Source of the DNA: Streptomyces globisporus
Lineage (GTDB): Bacteria; Actinomycetota; Actinomycetes; Streptomycetales; Streptomycetaceae
Direction: 5' to 3'
Length of the DNA: 64,000 bases
Assembly (NCBI RefSeq): GCF_003501885.1
Contig: NZ_QWFA01000036.1
Coordinates: forward strand, 1 to 64,000
In this document: positions 43,273-53,415 of the stretch, in pieces
How positions within the stretch are numbered: the first letter of the stretch is position 1
Layout of the letters: every line of letters starts with the position of its first letter
The notes under the pieces: generated by a model
Seen by the model: only the letters and a program-made list of their open reading frames with translations
Told to the model about the DNA's origin: nothing
Database searches by the model: none
Position numbers and translations under genes: made by a program

Positions 43273-43731
43273 TCAGGGTGTGGGGTTGCGCACCAGGAAG
43301 ACGTCGACGGCGTCCTCCCGCTCCAGCGCGAATCCGTGCCGTTCGTAGAGCCGACGGGCGGGGCTTCCTCGGAGCACGTCCAGGCGTACGGGGATCCGCT
43401 CGGCGTCCGCGCGGTCCAGGACGCCCCGCAGGACGGCCGAGCCGATGCCGCGGCCCTGGAGCGCGGGGGAGAGGTAGAAGTGCTCCAGCCACCAGCCGCC
43501 TGCGGTCGGGCGCAGGGCCACGCAGCCCGCGAAGGAGCCGGCGGCCTCGATGACCGAGGTGTGCTCGGGGGCGTAGGCGTCCCGCAGCCGTCGGCGTACC
43601 CGGTGCTCGTCGTAGCGGCCGAGCCGCTCCAGGTCCGGTCGCATCACGACGGCGCGCAGCTCGGCGATGGCCTCGACGTCCTCGGGGAGGGCCTGGCGCA
43701 GGGTCCAGTGGGGCAGCGTGCTCCTCGGCAT
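43273..43731 (-). CDS. GNAT-family N-acetyltransferase
   Basis: A 152-aa GNAT acetyltransferase. The acetyl-CoA motif A is HFYLSPALQGRGIGSAVLRGVLDRA (QGRGIG), and motif B ends in RRLYERHGFALER. Substrate unknown. ATG at MPRSTLPHWTLRQA; the frame extends far upstream through the rpsJ leader, where it cannot be coding. It is divergent from the S10 operon, so the 460-nt gap serves both. Confidence 0.87.
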   Translation of the reverse strand: MPRSTLPHWTLRQALPEDVEAIAELRAVVMRPDLERLGRYDEHRVRRRLRDAYAPEHTSVIEAAGSFAGCVALRPTAGGWWLEHFYLSPALQGRGIGSAVLRGVLDRADAERIPVRLDVLRGSPARRLYERHGFALEREDAVDVFLVRNPTP

Positions 43732-43839
43732 GGCGGGGATCTTCTCAGAGGGCCTCGCGGGGCCTCCGAGGAGCCGGCGCGGCCGGATGCGCGCCTGCGT
43801 TTGATCACACGCCCGCTCGGGGTAGGATTCCCGACTCGA

Positions 43840-43870
43840 TTGGCCAGGCCCGCGCCCCGTATGGCACACT
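43840..43870 (+). promoter_or_regulatory. candidate S10 operon promoter(s)
   Basis: TTGGCC (43840-43845), 19 nt and CACACT (43865-43870) followed by GACC, the same downstream bases as in the rpoB promoter. An upstream alternative is TTGATC (43801-43806), 16 nt, TAGGAT (43823-43828). Either gives a leader of more than 300 nt. Confidence 0.45.
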
Positions 43871-44069
43871 GACCAGGTTGCTCGGTTGAGTGTCAATGCT
43901 GCGCGCCTCCCGCCGGGAGGACCGGAAGCGAGTCCCACAGTACTCGTCGGCCCTGTAGGGCCGGACGTACGGGAATCTTCCGGGAAGCAATGCAGGGCGC
44001 CGGCCAGGCACCCGGTGGGTGTTCCGCCCCCGGTTCCGCGGTCCTCGGGCCCGCACCCCCTTGGTTGGG

Positions 44070-44088
44070 ATCTCCTCCGGGAGATTTT
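44070..44088 (+). promoter_or_regulatory. terminator-like hairpin in the rpsJ leader
   Basis: ATCTCC/GGAGAT 6-bp stem with a TCCG loop (44070-44085) and a short T run to 44088. It may be an attenuator inside the leader, about 100 nt upstream of rpsJ. A further hairpin candidate (GGCCCTGTAGGGCC type) lies near 43950. Confidence 0.4.
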
Positions 44089-44101
44089 CGTAGAGGGGAT
44101 G

Positions 44102-44164
44102 CGACACGCCCGACCGCGTGGGTCGGAGGGGGAGTCCAGAGAACCCCCGGGTTCCAGAGCGTTA
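44102..44164 (+). promoter_or_regulatory. rpsJ leader element shared with rpsL leader
   Basis: 25-nt block at 44102-44126 differing from the rpsL block (35542-35566) at a single base (G44108 for A35548). GTTCCAG (44151-44157) and GTTA (44161-44164) follow as in rpsL. Between them rpsJ has 24 nt that can form a GGGGG/CCCCC hairpin, where rpsL has 4 nt. It ends 27 nt before the rpsJ ATG. Confidence 0.7.
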
Positions 44165-44191
44165 AACAGAGAGACAGGACTACTAGTAGCC

Positions 44192-44500
44192 ATGGCGGGA
44201 CAGAAGATCCGCATCCGGCTCAAGGCCTACGACCACGAGGTCATCGACTCCTCGGCGAAGAAGATCGTCGAGACGGTGACCCGCACTGGTGCGTCGGTCG
44301 CGGGCCCGGTGCCGCTGCCCACTGAGAAGAACGTGTACTGCGTCATCAAGTCGCCGCACAAGTACAAGGACTCTCGCGAGCACTTCGAGATGCGCACCCA
44401 CAAGCGCCTCATCGACATCCTCGACCCCACGCCGAAGACGGTTGACTCGCTGATGCGTCTCGACCTGCCGGCTGGCGTCGACATCGAGATCAAGCTCTGA
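44192..44500 (+). CDS. rpsJ: 30S ribosomal protein S10
   Basis: S10 is part of the 30S head and, as NusE, of antitermination complexes and the NusG link to the ribosome. The 102-aa protein shows [34 protein letters not shown] and [42 protein letters not shown] start in family position. First gene of the eleven-gene S10 operon. Confidence 0.98.
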   Translation: MAGQKIRIRLKAYDHEVIDSSAKKIVETVTRTGASVAGPVPLPTEKNVYCVIKSPHKYKDSREHFEMRTHKRLIDILDPTPKTVDSLMRLDLPAGVDIEIKL

Positions 44501-44514
44501 GGGGACGGGCCGAG

Positions 44515-45159
44515 ATGAGCAAGAACATCAAGGGCGTCCTGGGCGAGAAGCTCGGCATGACCCAGGTCTGGGACGAGAACAACCGGGTTGTCCCGGTGAC
44601 CGTCGTCAAGGCCGGTCCGTGCGTCGTGACGCAGGTTCGCACCAACGACAGCGACGGCTACGAAGCGGTCCAGATCGCCTTCGGCGAGATCGACCCGCGC
44701 AAGGTGAACAAGCCCCTCAAGGGTCACTTCGCCAAGGCCGACGTCACCCCGCGCCGCCACCTGGTCGAGCTCCGCACCCCTGACGCCAGCGAGTACACGC
44801 TGGGCCAGGAGGTCACCGCCGCTGTGTTCGAGTCCGGCGTCAAGGTTGACGTCACGGGCAAGAGCAAGGGCAAGGGCTTCGCCGGTGTCATGAAGCGTCA
44901 CAACTTCAAGGGCCTCGGCGCCGGGCACGGCACCCAGCGCAAGCACCGTTCCCCCGGTTCCATCGGTGGCTGCGCCACCCCTGGGCGTGTCTTCAAGGGC
45001 ATGCGCATGGCGGGCCGCATGGGTAACGAGCGCGTCACCACCCAGAACCTGACCATCCACGCGGTTGACGCGGAGAAGGGTCTGCTCCTCATCAAGGGCG
45101 CGGTCCCCGGTCCGAACGGCGGCCTCGTCCTGGTCCGTACCGCGGCCAAGGGGGCTTGA
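44515..45159 (+). CDS. rplC: 50S ribosomal protein L3
   Basis: L3 reaches toward the peptidyl transferase centre. The 214-aa product has [32 protein letters not shown] and the peptide loop [39 protein letters not shown]. The start is 14 nt after rpsJ. Confidence 0.98.
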   Translation: MSKNIKGVLGEKLGMTQVWDENNRVVPVTVVKAGPCVVTQVRTNDSDGYEAVQIAFGEIDPRKVNKPLKGHFAKADVTPRRHLVELRTPDASEYTLGQEVTAAVFESGVKVDVTGKSKGKGFAGVMKRHNFKGLGAGHGTQRKHRSPGSIGGCATPGRVFKGMRMAGRMGNERVTTQNLTIHAVDAEKGLLLIKGAVPGPNGGLVLVRTAAKGA

Positions 45160-45163
45160 GGTA

Positions 45164-45814
45164 ATGAGCACCATTGACATCCTTTCGCCGGCAGGCGACA
45201 AGGCCGGTACCGTCGAGCTCCCCGCGGAGATCTTCGACGCGAAGACCAGCGTTCCGCTGATCCACCAGGTCGTTGTCGCTCAGCTGGCGGCTGCCCGTCA
45301 GGGCACGCACAAGACCAAGCGCCGCGGTGAAGTCCGCGGTGGTGGTAAGAAGCCTTACCGTCAGAAGGGCACCGGCCGCGCCCGTCAGGGTTCGACCCGC
45401 GCCCCGCAGTTCGCCGGTGGTGGCGTCGTCCACGGCCCGCAGCCGCGTGACTACTCGCAGCGGACCCCGAAGAAGATGAAGGCCGCCGCCCTGCGCGGTG
45501 CCCTCTCGGACCGGGCCCGTCACTCCCGTATCCACGTCGTCACCGGCGTGGTCGAGGGTGCCGCCTCCACGAAGGCCGCCAAGTCGCTGCTCGGCAAGAT
45601 CTCGGAGCGCCAGAACCTGCTCCTGGTCGTCGACCGCGCCGACGAGGCCGCGTGGCTGTCCGCGCGCAACCTGCCCCAGGTGCACATCCTGGAGCCGGGC
45701 CAGCTCAACACGTACGACGTGATCGTCTCTGACGACGTGGTCTTCACCCAGGCCGCTTTCGAGTCCTTCGTGTCTGGCCCCCAGACCGCTGAGACCGAAG
45801 GGAGCGACGCCTGA
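45164..45814 (+). CDS. rplD: 50S ribosomal protein L4
   Basis: L4 lines the exit tunnel; in E. coli it is the repressor of the S10 operon. The 216-aa protein has the tunnel loop [50 protein letters not shown] 4 nt after the rplC stop; a longer in-frame reading overlaps rplC and is not needed. The stop overlaps rplW by one base. Confidence 0.98.
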   Translation: MSTIDILSPAGDKAGTVELPAEIFDAKTSVPLIHQVVVAQLAAARQGTHKTKRRGEVRGGGKKPYRQKGTGRARQGSTRAPQFAGGGVVHGPQPRDYSQRTPKKMKAAALRGALSDRARHSRIHVVTGVVEGAASTKAAKSLLGKISERQNLLLVVDRADEAAWLSARNLPQVHILEPGQLNTYDVIVSDDVVFTQAAFESFVSGPQTAETEGSDA

Positions 45815-46137
45815 TGAGCGAGGCGACCGTTACCAGCAAGACGTACTCGGACCCGCGTGACGTTCTCGTCAAGCCCGTGGTCTCCGAGAAGAGCTACGCG
45901 CTGCTCGACGAGAACAAGTACACGTTCATCGTCGCGCCCGGCTCCAACAAGACCCAGATCAAGCAGGCCGTCGAGGCGGTCTTCTCGGTCAAGGTCACCG
46001 GGGTCAACACGATCAACCGGCAGGGCAAGCGCAAGCGCACCCGCACCGGTTTCGGCAAGCGCGCCGACACGAAGCGCGCCATCGTGACCCTCGCCGAGGG
46101 CGACCGTATCGACATCTTCGGCGGCCCGACCTCCTAA
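45814..46137 (+). CDS. rplW: 50S ribosomal protein L23
   Basis: L23 sits at the exit of the peptide tunnel and docks trigger factor and SRP. The 107-aa product has [70 protein letters not shown] coupling with rplD. Confidence 0.98.
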   Translation: MSEATVTSKTYSDPRDVLVKPVVSEKSYALLDENKYTFIVAPGSNKTQIKQAVEAVFSVKVTGVNTINRQGKRKRTRTGFGKRADTKRAIVTLAEGDRIDIFGGPTS

Positions 46138-46176
46138 CGGAGTTCGAGTCGTCCGGAATCGGACGAGGACTGAGAA

Positions 46177-47013
46177 ATGGGTATCCGCAAGTACAAGCCG
46201 ACGACCCCGGGCCGTCGTGGCTCCAGCGTCGCCGACTTTGTCGAGATCACGCGGTCCACGCCGGAGAAGTCGCTGGTCCGCCCCCTGCACAGCAAGGGCG
46301 GCCGTAACAACGCCGGTCGTGTGACCGTTCGCCACCAGGGTGGTGGCCACAAGCGCGCCTACCGCGTGATCGACTTCCGTCGTCACGACAAGGACGGCGT
46401 GCCGGCCAAGGTCGCGCACATCGAGTACGACCCGAACCGCACCGCGCGCATCGCGCTGCTGCACTACGCGGACGGCGAGAAGCGTTACATCGTCGCTCCC
46501 CGTGGCCTGTCGCAGGGCGACCGTGTCGAGAACGGTCCGACCGCCGACATCAAGCCCGGTAACAACCTGGCGCTGCGCAACATCCCGGTCGGTACGACCA
46601 TCCACGCCATCGAGCTGCGGCCCGGCGGCGGCGCGAAGTTCGCCCGTTCCGCGGGTGCCTCCGTGCAGCTGCTGGCGAAGGAGGGCACCATGGCCCACCT
46701 TCGTATGCCGTCGGGTGAGATCCGCCTGGTCGACGCGCGCTGCCGCGCGACGATCGGTGAGGTCGGCAACGCCGAGCAGTCGAACATCAACTGGGGCAAG
46801 GCCGGCCGCATGCGCTGGAAGGGCGTCCGCCCGACCGTCCGCGGTGTCGCGATGAACCCGGTTGACCACCCGCACGGTGGTGGTGAAGGCAAGACCTCCG
46901 GTGGTCGTCACCCGGTCTCGCCGTGGGGTCAGAAGGAGGGTCGTACTCGTTCTCCCAAGAAGGCGAGCAACAAGTACATCGTCCGCCGCCGCAAGACGAA
47001 CAAGAAGCGCTAG
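46177..47013 (+). CDS. rplB: 50S ribosomal protein L2
   Basis: L2 supports subunit association and the peptidyl transferase centre. The 278-aa protein has [12 protein letters not shown], the signature [20 protein letters not shown] and the conserved histidine region [26 protein letters not shown]. Confidence 0.98.
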   Translation: MGIRKYKPTTPGRRGSSVADFVEITRSTPEKSLVRPLHSKGGRNNAGRVTVRHQGGGHKRAYRVIDFRRHDKDGVPAKVAHIEYDPNRTARIALLHYADGEKRYIVAPRGLSQGDRVENGPTADIKPGNNLALRNIPVGTTIHAIELRPGGGAKFARSAGASVQLLAKEGTMAHLRMPSGEIRLVDARCRATIGEVGNAEQSNINWGKAGRMRWKGVRPTVRGVAMNPVDHPHGGGEGKTSGGRHPVSPWGQKEGRTRSPKKASNKYIVRRRKTNKKR

Positions 47014-47025
47014 GAGCGGGTTTAG

Positions 47026-47307
47026 ATGCCGCGCAGTCTCAAGAAGGGGCCCTTCGTCGACGGACACCTCATCAAGAAGGTGGACGTACAGAACGAGGCA
47101 GGCACCAAGAACGTCATCAAGACCTGGTCCCGTCGCTCGATGATCGTCCCGGCCATGCTGGGTCACACCATCGCGGTGCACAACGGCAAGATCCACGTCC
47201 CGGTGTTCGTCACCGAGTCGATGGTCGGCCACAAGCTCGGCGAGTTCTCGCCGACTCGCACCTTCCGCGGCCACGTCAAGGACGACCGGAAGTCGAAGCG
47301 CCGCTAA
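47026..47307 (+). CDS. rpsS: 30S ribosomal protein S19
   Basis: S19 binds 16S rRNA in the 30S head with S13. The 93-aa protein is typical: [70 protein letters not shown]. It begins 12 nt after rplB. Confidence 0.98.
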   Translation: MPRSLKKGPFVDGHLIKKVDVQNEAGTKNVIKTWSRRSMIVPAMLGHTIAVHNGKIHVPVFVTESMVGHKLGEFSPTRTFRGHVKDDRKSKRR

Positions 47308-47350
47308 GCGCGGGGTGGAAACGACTATGACTTACACCGAAGGGACAACC

Positions 47351-47698
47351 ATGGAAGCCAGGGCCCAGGCGCGGTACATCCGCGTCACGCCCATGAAGGC
47401 CCGCCGCGTGGTGGACCTCATCCGTGGCATGGATGCCACGGAGGCTCAGGCGGTCCTGCGTTTCGCCCCGCAGGCCGCGAGCGTGCCGGTTGGCAAGGTG
47501 CTGGACAGCGCCATCGCCAACGCTGCACACAACTACGACCACACCGACGCCTCTTCGCTGGTCATCAGCGAGGCGTACGTGGACGAGGGCCCGACCCTGA
47601 AGCGGTTCCGTCCGCGTGCTCAGGGCCGTGCCTACCGGATCCGTAAGCGGACCAGCCACATCACCGTGGTCGTCAGCAGCAAGGAAGGAACCCGGTAA
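47351..47698 (+). CDS. rplV: 50S ribosomal protein L22
   Basis: L22 lines the exit tunnel and its loop is a macrolide-resistance site. ATG at 47351 gives 115 aa beginning [26 protein letters not shown] and is supported by GAAGGGA at 47339-47345. In-frame ATG at 47327 and GTG at 47315 would add 8 or 12 residues and remain possible. The beta-hairpin loop region [24 protein letters not shown] is standard. The stop overlaps the rpsC ATG. Confidence 0.95.
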   Translation: MEARAQARYIRVTPMKARRVVDLIRGMDATEAQAVLRFAPQAASVPVGKVLDSAIANAAHNYDHTDASSLVISEAYVDEGPTLKRFRPRAQGRAYRIRKRTSHITVVVSSKEGTR

Positions 47699-48528
47699 TG
47701 GGCCAGAAGGTAAACCCGCACGGGTTCCGGCTCGGCATCACCACGGACTTCAAGTCCCGCTGGTACGCCGACAAGCTGTACAAGGACTACGTCAAGGAAG
47801 ACGTCGCCATTCGTCGCATGATGACGAAGGGCATGGAGCGGGCCGGCATCTCGAAGGTCGAGATCGAGCGCACCCGCGACCGCGTCCGCGTTGACATCCA
47901 CACCGCCCGCCCGGGCATCGTCATCGGTCGCCGTGGCGCCGAGGCCGATCGCATCCGCGGCGAGCTGGAGAAGCTGACCGGCAAGCAGGTCCAGCTGAAC
48001 ATCCTCGAGGTCAAGAACCCCGAGGTGGACGCTCAGCTGGTGGCCCAGGCCGTCGCCGAGCAGCTCTCCTCCCGCGTCTCCTTCCGTCGGGCCATGCGTA
48101 AGAGCATGCAGTCCTCGATGAAGGCCGGCGCCAAGGGCATCAAGATCCAGTGCGGCGGTCGCCTCGGCGGCGCCGAGATGTCCCGCTCGGAGTTCTACCG
48201 CGAGGGCCGCGTGCCCCTGCACACCCTCCGTGCGAACGTCGACTACGGCTTCTTCGAGGCCAAGACGACCTTCGGCCGCATCGGCGTGAAGGTCTGGATC
48301 TACAAGGGCGACGTCAAGAACATCGCCGAGGTTCGCGCCGAGAACGCCGCGGCCCGCGCCGGTAACCGTCCGGCTCGTGGCGGCGCTGACCGCCCGGCCG
48401 GCCGCGGTGGCCGTGGTGGCGAGCGTGGCGGTCGCGGCCGTAAGCCGCAGCAGTCGCCGGCAGCCGAGGCCCCCAAGGCCGACGCCGCCGCTGCTCCGGC
48501 TGCTGAGAGCACCGGAACGGAGGCCTGA
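47698..48528 (+). CDS. rpsC: 30S ribosomal protein S3
   Basis: S3 lines the mRNA entry channel. The 276-aa product has the KH domain ([39 protein letters not shown]) and the C domain to about residue 210. A Gly/Arg-rich then Ala/Pro-rich tail ([26 protein letters not shown]), common in actinobacterial S3, follows. Confidence 0.97.
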   Translation: MGQKVNPHGFRLGITTDFKSRWYADKLYKDYVKEDVAIRRMMTKGMERAGISKVEIERTRDRVRVDIHTARPGIVIGRRGAEADRIRGELEKLTGKQVQLNILEVKNPEVDAQLVAQAVAEQLSSRVSFRRAMRKSMQSSMKAGAKGIKIQCGGRLGGAEMSRSEFYREGRVPLHTLRANVDYGFFEAKTTFGRIGVKVWIYKGDVKNIAEVRAENAAARAGNRPARGGADRPAGRGGRGGERGGRGRKPQQSPAAEAPKADAAAAPAAESTGTEA

Positions 48529-48533
48529 CCGAA

Positions 48534-48953
48534 ATGCTGATCCCCCGTAGGGTCAAGCACCGCAAGCAGCACCACCCGAAGCGCAGCGGTATGTCCAAGG
48601 GTGGCACGCAGGTTGCGTTCGGCGAGTACGGCATCCAGGCGCTGACCCCGGCGTACGTGACGAACCGTCAGATCGAGTCCGCTCGTATCGCGATGACCCG
48701 TCACATCAAGCGTGGCGGCAAGGTCTGGATCAACATCTACCCGGACCGTCCCCTGACGAAGAAGCCTGCCGAGACCCGCATGGGTTCCGGTAAGGGTTCT
48801 CCCGAGTGGTGGATCGCGAACGTCAAGCCCGGTCGGGTGATGTTCGAGCTGTCCTACCCGAACGAGAAGATTGCTCGTGAGGCGCTCACCCGCGCTGCTC
48901 ACAAGCTTCCGATGAAGTGCCGGATCGTTCGGCGCGAGGCAGGTGAGTCGTGA
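48534..48953 (+). CDS. rplP: 50S ribosomal protein L16
   Basis: L16 organises the A-site region of the 50S subunit. The 139-aa protein begins [37 protein letters not shown] and has the signature [32 protein letters not shown]. Confidence 0.98.
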   Translation: MLIPRRVKHRKQHHPKRSGMSKGGTQVAFGEYGIQALTPAYVTNRQIESARIAMTRHIKRGGKVWINIYPDRPLTKKPAETRMGSGKGSPEWWIANVKPGRVMFELSYPNEKIAREALTRAAHKLPMKCRIVRREAGES

Positions 48954-49177
48954 TGTCGGCCGGTACCAAGGCGTCCGAGCTGCGCGAGCTGGGCGACGAG
49001 GAGCTCCTCAACAAGCTCCGCGAAGCCAAGGAAGAGCTGTTCAACCTCCGCTTCCAGGCGGCGACGGGCCAGCTCGAGAACCACGGCCGGCTCAAGTCCG
49101 TCCGTAAGGACATCGCCCGGATCTACACCCTGATGCGTGAGCGCGAGCTGGGCATCGAGACGGTGGAGAGCGCCTGA
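48953..49177 (+). CDS. rpmC: 50S ribosomal protein L29
   Basis: L29 sits by L23 at the tunnel exit. ATG at 48953 (74 aa) overlaps the rplP stop by one base; a GTG three bases earlier would add one Met-coded residue. The helical hairpin [53 protein letters not shown] is typical. Confidence 0.97.
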   Translation: MSAGTKASELRELGDEELLNKLREAKEELFNLRFQAATGQLENHGRLKSVRKDIARIYTLMRERELGIETVESA

Positions 49178-49461
49178 TGAGCGAGAAGACTGTGACTGAG
49201 ACGAACACCGAGCGCGGTTTCCGCAAGACCCGTGAGGGTCTGGTCGTCAGCGACAAGATGGACAAGACCGTCGTCGTCGCTGTCGAGGACCGTGTGAAGC
49301 ACGCGCTGTACGGCAAGGTCATCCGCCGTACGAACAAGCTCAAGGCCCACGACGAGCAGAACTCCGCCGGCGTCGGCGACCGCGTCCTCATCATGGAGAC
49401 GCGTCCGCTGTCCGCCTCGAAGCGCTGGCGCATCGTCGAGATCCTCGAGAAGGCCAAGTAA
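49177..49461 (+). CDS. rpsQ: 30S ribosomal protein S17
   Basis: S17 is a primary 16S rRNA-binding protein with an OB fold. The 94-aa product has [77 protein letters not shown]. Last gene of the S10 operon; it overlaps rpmC by one base and is followed by a hairpin-containing gap. Confidence 0.97.
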   Translation: MSEKTVTETNTERGFRKTREGLVVSDKMDKTVVVAVEDRVKHALYGKVIRRTNKLKAHDEQNSAGVGDRVLIMETRPLSASKRWRIVEILEKAK

Positions 49462-49505
49462 TTCCTGAGGGGTTTCCCTCAGGTCAGTTCCGCCAGGCTC
49501 GGTGA

Positions 49506-49536
49506 GGGAGCCGCGTAAGTCACTTACGCGGCTCCC
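49506..49536 (+). other. stem-loop at the S10/spc operon boundary
   Basis: 14-bp stem with a TCA loop in the 108-nt gap between rpsQ and rplN; a fifteenth complementary pair would sit inside the loop. No U tract. It may be a partial terminator or RNA-processing site that separates the two operons. Confidence 0.6.
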
Positions 49537-49569
49537 CGCCGGGAACCGGCAGACGATCAGGAGATAGAC

Positions 49570-49938
49570 GTGATCCAGCAGGAGTCGCGACTGCGCGTCG
49601 CCGACAACACGGGTGCGAAGGAAATTCTCACCATTCGTGTTCTCGGTGGCTCGGGTCGCCGCTACGCGGGTATCGGTGACGTCATCGTCGCCACCGTCAA
49701 GGACGCGATCCCCGGTGGCAACGTGAAGAAGGGTGACGTCGTCAAGGCCGTCATCGTTCGCACCGTCAAGGAGCGTCGTCGTCAGGATGGCTCGTACATC
49801 CGCTTCGACGAGAACGCCGCCGTCATTCTGAAGAACGACGGCGACCCCCGCGGCACCCGCATCTTCGGCCCCGTGGGCCGGGAGCTGCGCGAGAAGAAGT
49901 TCATGAAGATCATCTCGCTCGCGCCGGAGGTGCTGTAA
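49570..49938 (+). CDS. rplN: 50S ribosomal protein L14
   Basis: L14 contributes to intersubunit bridges. The 122-aa product has [68 protein letters not shown], the L14 signature. GTG start with AGGAG at 49559-49563. First gene of the spc operon. Confidence 0.98.
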   Translation: MIQQESRLRVADNTGAKEILTIRVLGGSGRRYAGIGDVIVATVKDAIPGGNVKKGDVVKAVIVRTVKERRRQDGSYIRFDENAAVILKNDGDPRGTRIFGPVGRELREKKFMKIISLAPEVL

Positions 49939-49940
49939 GC

Positions 49941-50264
49941 ATGAAGATCAAGAAGGGCGACCTGGTCCAGGTCATCACCGGTAAGGACAAGGGCAAGCAG
50001 GGCAAGGTCATCGTGGCCTACCCCGCTCAGGACCGCGTCCTCGTCGAGGGTGTCAACCGGGTCAAGAAGCACACCAAGGCCGGTCAGACGGCTCGCGGTT
50101 CGCAGACGGGTGGCATTGTGACCACCGAGGCTCCGATCCACGTCAGCAACGTTCAGCTGGTCGTGGAGAAGGACGGCAACAAGGTTGTCACTCGCGTCGG
50201 CTACCGCTTTGACGACGAGGGCAACAAGATCCGCGTTGCCAAGCGGACCGGTGAGGACATCTGA
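49941..50264 (+). CDS. rplX: 50S ribosomal protein L24
   Basis: L24 starts 50S assembly. The 107-aa protein contains the KOW motif [41 protein letters not shown]. It starts 2 nt after rplN and its stop overlaps rplE. Confidence 0.98.
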   Translation: MKIKKGDLVQVITGKDKGKQGKVIVAYPAQDRVLVEGVNRVKKHTKAGQTARGSQTGGIVTTEAPIHVSNVQLVVEKDGNKVVTRVGYRFDDEGNKIRVAKRTGEDI

Positions 50265-50821
50265 TGACTGCCACCACTGCGCCGCGTCTCAAGACGCGCT
50301 ACCGCGAGGAAATCGCCGGCAAGCTGCGTGAGGAGTTCTCGTACGAGAACGTCATGCAGGTTCCCGGTCTGGTCAAGATCGTGGTCAACATGGGTGTGGG
50401 CGACGCCGCCCGCGACTCCAAGCTGATCGACGGGGCCGTTCGCGACCTCACCACGATCACCGGCCAGAAGCCGGCCGTCACGAAGGCCCGCAAGTCCATC
50501 GCGCAGTTCAAGCTGCGCGAGGGCCAGCCGATCGGCTGCCACGTCACCCTCCGCGGTGACCGGATGTGGGAGTTCCTGGACCGTACGCTGTCGCTCGCGC
50601 TTCCGCGTATCCGTGACTTCCGTGGCCTGTCGCCGAAGCAGTTCGACGGCCGTGGCAACTACACCTTCGGTCTCACGGAGCAGGTCATGTTCCACGAGAT
50701 CGACCAGGACAAGATCGACCGGGTCCGGGGCATGGACATCACCGTGGTCACCACGGCGACCAACGACGACGAGGGTCGTGCCCTGCTTCGTCACCTCGGC
50801 TTCCCGTTCAAGGAGAACTGA
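50264..50821 (+). CDS. rplE: 50S ribosomal protein L5
   Basis: L5 binds 5S rRNA. The 185-aa product has [63 protein letters not shown] and a standard C-terminus ([12 protein letters not shown]). TGATG coupling with rplX. Confidence 0.98.
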   Translation: MTATTAPRLKTRYREEIAGKLREEFSYENVMQVPGLVKIVVNMGVGDAARDSKLIDGAVRDLTTITGQKPAVTKARKSIAQFKLREGQPIGCHVTLRGDRMWEFLDRTLSLALPRIRDFRGLSPKQFDGRGNYTFGLTEQVMFHEIDQDKIDRVRGMDITVVTTATNDDEGRALLRHLGFPFKEN

Positions 50822-50823
50822 CC

Positions 50824-51009
50824 GTGGCGAAGAAGGCTCTGATCGCTAAGGCCGCCCGTAAGCCGAAGTTCGGCGTCCGCGGGTACACCCGCTGCCAGCG
50901 CTGCGGCCGGCCCCACTCCGTCTACCGCAAGTTCGGCCTGTGCCGCGTGTGCCTTCGTGAGATGGCTCACCGTGGCGAGCTGCCGGGCGTGACCAAGAGC
51001 TCCTGGTAA
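50824..51009 (+). CDS. rpsZ: 30S ribosomal protein S14, zinc type (type Z)
   Basis: A 61-aa short-form S14 of the 30S head with the zinc motif [20 protein letters not shown] (two CxxC pairs). This C+ form usually has a zinc-independent paralogue elsewhere in streptomycetes. GTG start 2 nt after rplE; GAGAAC provides a weak ribosome site, suggesting coupling. Confidence 0.97.
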   Translation: MAKKALIAKAARKPKFGVRGYTRCQRCGRPHSVYRKFGLCRVCLREMAHRGELPGVTKSSW

Positions 51010-51233
51010 CTCTCCTTCGCCCCCTGGGCGTTGGAAGTTCCCGGAGACTCTCGGTAAGCATCTGGTCGGCAGGAGCCCCACCTTTCATGCCGTAGGCTTG
51101 AAGGGTTGGGCGCCTGCCGCCCAAGACCGACTTACTACGCCGTAGGTCCCCGCACCGCACCCGTCCCGCCAGTGAGTGGGGAGAGGGATGGCGCATACAG
51201 GAAACCCCGGCGAGAGAGGCCGAAGGCCAATTC
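51010..51233 (+). promoter_or_regulatory. structured leader between rpsZ and rpsH
   Basis: A 224-nt gap inside the spc operon, far longer than its other spacers (2-47 nt). It has a 7-bp stem TTGGGCG/CGCCCAA (51106-51124) and a direct repeat GCCGTAGG at 51089-51096 and 51139-51146. It may hold a promoter (TAGGCT at 51093) or a ribosomal-protein binding site. No ORF is supported. Confidence 0.4.
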
Positions 51234-51632
51234 ATGACCATGACTGATCCCATCGCAGACATGCTCACGCGTCTGCGTAACGCGAACTCGGCGTACCACG
51301 ACTCCGTCGTGATGCCGCACAGCAAGATCAAGTCGCACATCGCGGAGATCCTCCAGCAGGAGGGCTTCATCACCGGCTGGAAGGTCGAGGACGCCGAGGT
51401 CGGCAAGAACCTCGTCCTGGAGCTGAAGTTCGGCCCGAACCGCGAGCGTTCGATTGCCGGCATCAAGCGCATCTCGAAGCCGGGTCTGCGTGTTTACGCA
51501 AAGTCCACCAACCTGCCGAAGGTCCTCGGTGGCCTGGGCGTGGCGATCATCTCCACGTCCCACGGTCTCCTGACCGGCCAGCAGGCAGGCAAGAAGGGCG
51601 TAGGTGGGGAAGTCCTCGCCTACGTCTGGTAG
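51234..51632 (+). CDS. rpsH: 30S ribosomal protein S8
   Basis: S8 binds the central domain of 16S rRNA; in E. coli it represses the spc operon. The 132-aa product shows [44 protein letters not shown] and the C-terminal signature [34 protein letters not shown]. An ATG two codons later gives MTDPIAD and is also possible. Confidence 0.97.
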   Translation: MTMTDPIADMLTRLRNANSAYHDSVVMPHSKIKSHIAEILQQEGFITGWKVEDAEVGKNLVLELKFGPNRERSIAGIKRISKPGLRVYAKSTNLPKVLGGLGVAIISTSHGLLTGQQAGKKGVGGEVLAYVW

Positions 51633-51653
51633 TCGGGAAAGGAAGGAAAGCTC

Positions 51654-52193
51654 ATGTCGCGAATCGGCAAGCTCCCCATCCAGGTTCCCGCCGGTGTGGA
51701 CGTCACCATCGATGGCCGTACGGTCGCGGTGAAGGGCCCCAAGGGTTCCCTCACGCACACCGTCGCCGCGCCGATCGAGGTCTCCAAGGGCGAGGACGGC
51801 GTTCTGAACGTCACCCGCCCGAACGACGAGCGTCAGAACAAGGCCCTCCACGGCCTGTCCCGCACGCTGGTGGCGAACATGATCACCGGCGTGACCGCGG
51901 GTTACTCCAAGGCGCTCGAGATCAGCGGTGTCGGTTACCGCGTCCAGGCGAAGGGCTCCAACCTGGAGTTCGCCCTGGGCTACAGCCACCCGATCCTCAT
52001 CGAGGCGCCGGAAGGCATCACCTTCAAGGTCGAGTCGCCCACGAAGCTCAGCGTCGAGGGCATCGACAAGCAGAAGGTCGGCGAGGTGGCCGCCAACATC
52101 CGCAAGCTGCGGAAGCCCGACCCGTACAAGGCCAAGGGCGTCAAGTACGCGGGCGAGGTCATCCGCCGCAAGGTCGGAAAGGCTGGTAAGTAG
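51654..52193 (+). CDS. rplF: 50S ribosomal protein L6
   Basis: L6 lies near the factor-binding site by the sarcin-ricin loop. The 179-aa protein has the twin L6 domains, starting [33 protein letters not shown] and ending with the signature [26 protein letters not shown]. Confidence 0.98.
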   Translation: MSRIGKLPIQVPAGVDVTIDGRTVAVKGPKGSLTHTVAAPIEVSKGEDGVLNVTRPNDERQNKALHGLSRTLVANMITGVTAGYSKALEISGVGYRVQAKGSNLEFALGYSHPILIEAPEGITFKVESPTKLSVEGIDKQKVGEVAANIRKLRKPDPYKAKGVKYAGEVIRRKVGKAGK

Positions 52194-52195
52194 CC

Positions 52196-52579
52196 ATGGC
52201 ATACGGTGTGAAGATCGCCAAGGGCGACGCGTACAAGCGCGCTGCTCGCAAGCGGCGCCACATCCGCGTCCGCAAGCACATCTCCGGTTCGCCGGAGCGT
52301 CCCCGCTTGGTCGTGACGCGTTCCAACCGCCACATCGTGGCCCAGATCATCGACGACATCGCGGGCCACACGCTCGCGTCGGCGTCGACCCTGGACACCT
52401 CGGTCCGTGGTGGCGAGGGCGACAAGAGCGCCCAGGCCAAGCAGGTCGGCGCCCTGGTCGCCGAGCGTGCCAAGGCTGCAGGCGTCGAGGCCGTCGTGTT
52501 TGACCGCGGTGGTAACCAGTACGCCGGGCGGATTGCCGCTCTGGCTGACGCCGCCCGTGAAGCCGGGCTGAAGTTCTAA
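52196..52579 (+). CDS. rplR: 50S ribosomal protein L18
   Basis: L18 binds 5S rRNA with L5 and L25. The 127-aa product has [47 protein letters not shown] and [28 protein letters not shown]. It starts 2 nt after rplF. Confidence 0.98.
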   Translation: MAYGVKIAKGDAYKRAARKRRHIRVRKHISGSPERPRLVVTRSNRHIVAQIIDDIAGHTLASASTLDTSVRGGEGDKSAQAKQVGALVAERAKAAGVEAVVFDRGGNQYAGRIAALADAAREAGLKF

Positions 52580-52626
52580 GCCCCGGTTCCTACGCACAGC
52601 GGACGTAACAGAGAGAGGTAATTCCC

Positions 52627-53232
52627 ATGGCTGGACCCCAGCGCCGCGGCAGCGGTGCCGGTGGCGGCGAGCGGCGGGACCGGAAGGGCCGTGACGGTGG
52701 CGCCAGCGCCGCCGAGAAGACCGCGTACGTCGAGCGCGTCGTCGCGATCAACCGCGTCGCCAAGGTTGTGAAGGGTGGTCGTCGCTTCAGCTTTACCGCG
52801 CTGGTCGTGGTGGGCGACGGTGACGGCACGGTCGGTGTCGGATACGGCAAGGCCAAGGAAGTTCCCGCGGCCATCGCCAAGGGTGTCGAAGAGGCCAAGA
52901 AGAACTTCTTCAAGGTCCCCCGCATCCAGGGCACCATCCCTCACCCGATCACGGGCGAGAAGGCAGCGGGCGTCGTCCTGCTCAAGCCGGCTTCCCCCGG
53001 TACCGGTGTTATCGCCGGTGGCCCGGTGCGTGCCGTGCTCGAGTGCGCCGGCGTTCACGACATCCTGTCGAAGTCGCTTGGCTCGTCCAACGCGATCAAC
53101 ATTGTGCACGCGACCGTGGAGGCCCTGAAGGGCCTGCAGCGTCCCGAGGAGATCGCGGCCCGCCGCGGTCTGCCCCTCGAGGACGTCGCCCCCGCGGCTC
53201 TGCTTCGTGCGCGTGCGGGAGCGGGTGCGTAA
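52627..53232 (+). CDS. rpsE: 30S ribosomal protein S5
   Basis: S5 acts in decoding accuracy; its loop is a spectinomycin site. The 201-aa product has an actinobacterial Gly/Arg-rich N-terminal extension, then [57 protein letters not shown]. The stop overlaps the rpmD ATG. Confidence 0.97.
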   Translation: MAGPQRRGSGAGGGERRDRKGRDGGASAAEKTAYVERVVAINRVAKVVKGGRRFSFTALVVVGDGDGTVGVGYGKAKEVPAAIAKGVEEAKKNFFKVPRIQGTIPHPITGEKAAGVVLLKPASPGTGVIAGGPVRAVLECAGVHDILSKSLGSSNAINIVHATVEALKGLQRPEEIAARRGLPLEDVAPAALLRARAGAGA

Positions 53233-53414
53233 TGGCTCGCCTCAAGATCACGCAGACGAAGTCGTACATCGGCAGCAAGCAGAACCACCGCGACACCCTG
53301 CGTTCGCTCGGGCTCAAGCGCCTGAACGACTCGGTTGTCAAGGAGGACCGCCCCGAGTTCCGCGGAATGGTGCAGACCGTCCGCCACCTCGTGACGGTTG
53401 AGGAGGTTGACTGA
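53232..53414 (+). CDS. rpmD: 50S ribosomal protein L30
   Basis: L30 of the large subunit, 60 aa: it begins [59 protein letters not shown] after Met. The ATG shares its first base with the rpsE stop; rplO follows one base after the stop. All residues of the standard L30 core are present. Confidence 0.96.
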   Translation: MARLKITQTKSYIGSKQNHRDTLRSLGLKRLNDSVVKEDRPEFRGMVQTVRHLVTVEEVD

Positions 53415-53415
53415 C

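Noticed and set aside
43732-44223. Extended N-terminus of the GNAT gene
   Set aside because: The extension would cross the rpsJ leader and promoter region and lacks family similarity; MPRSTLPHW starts the domain.
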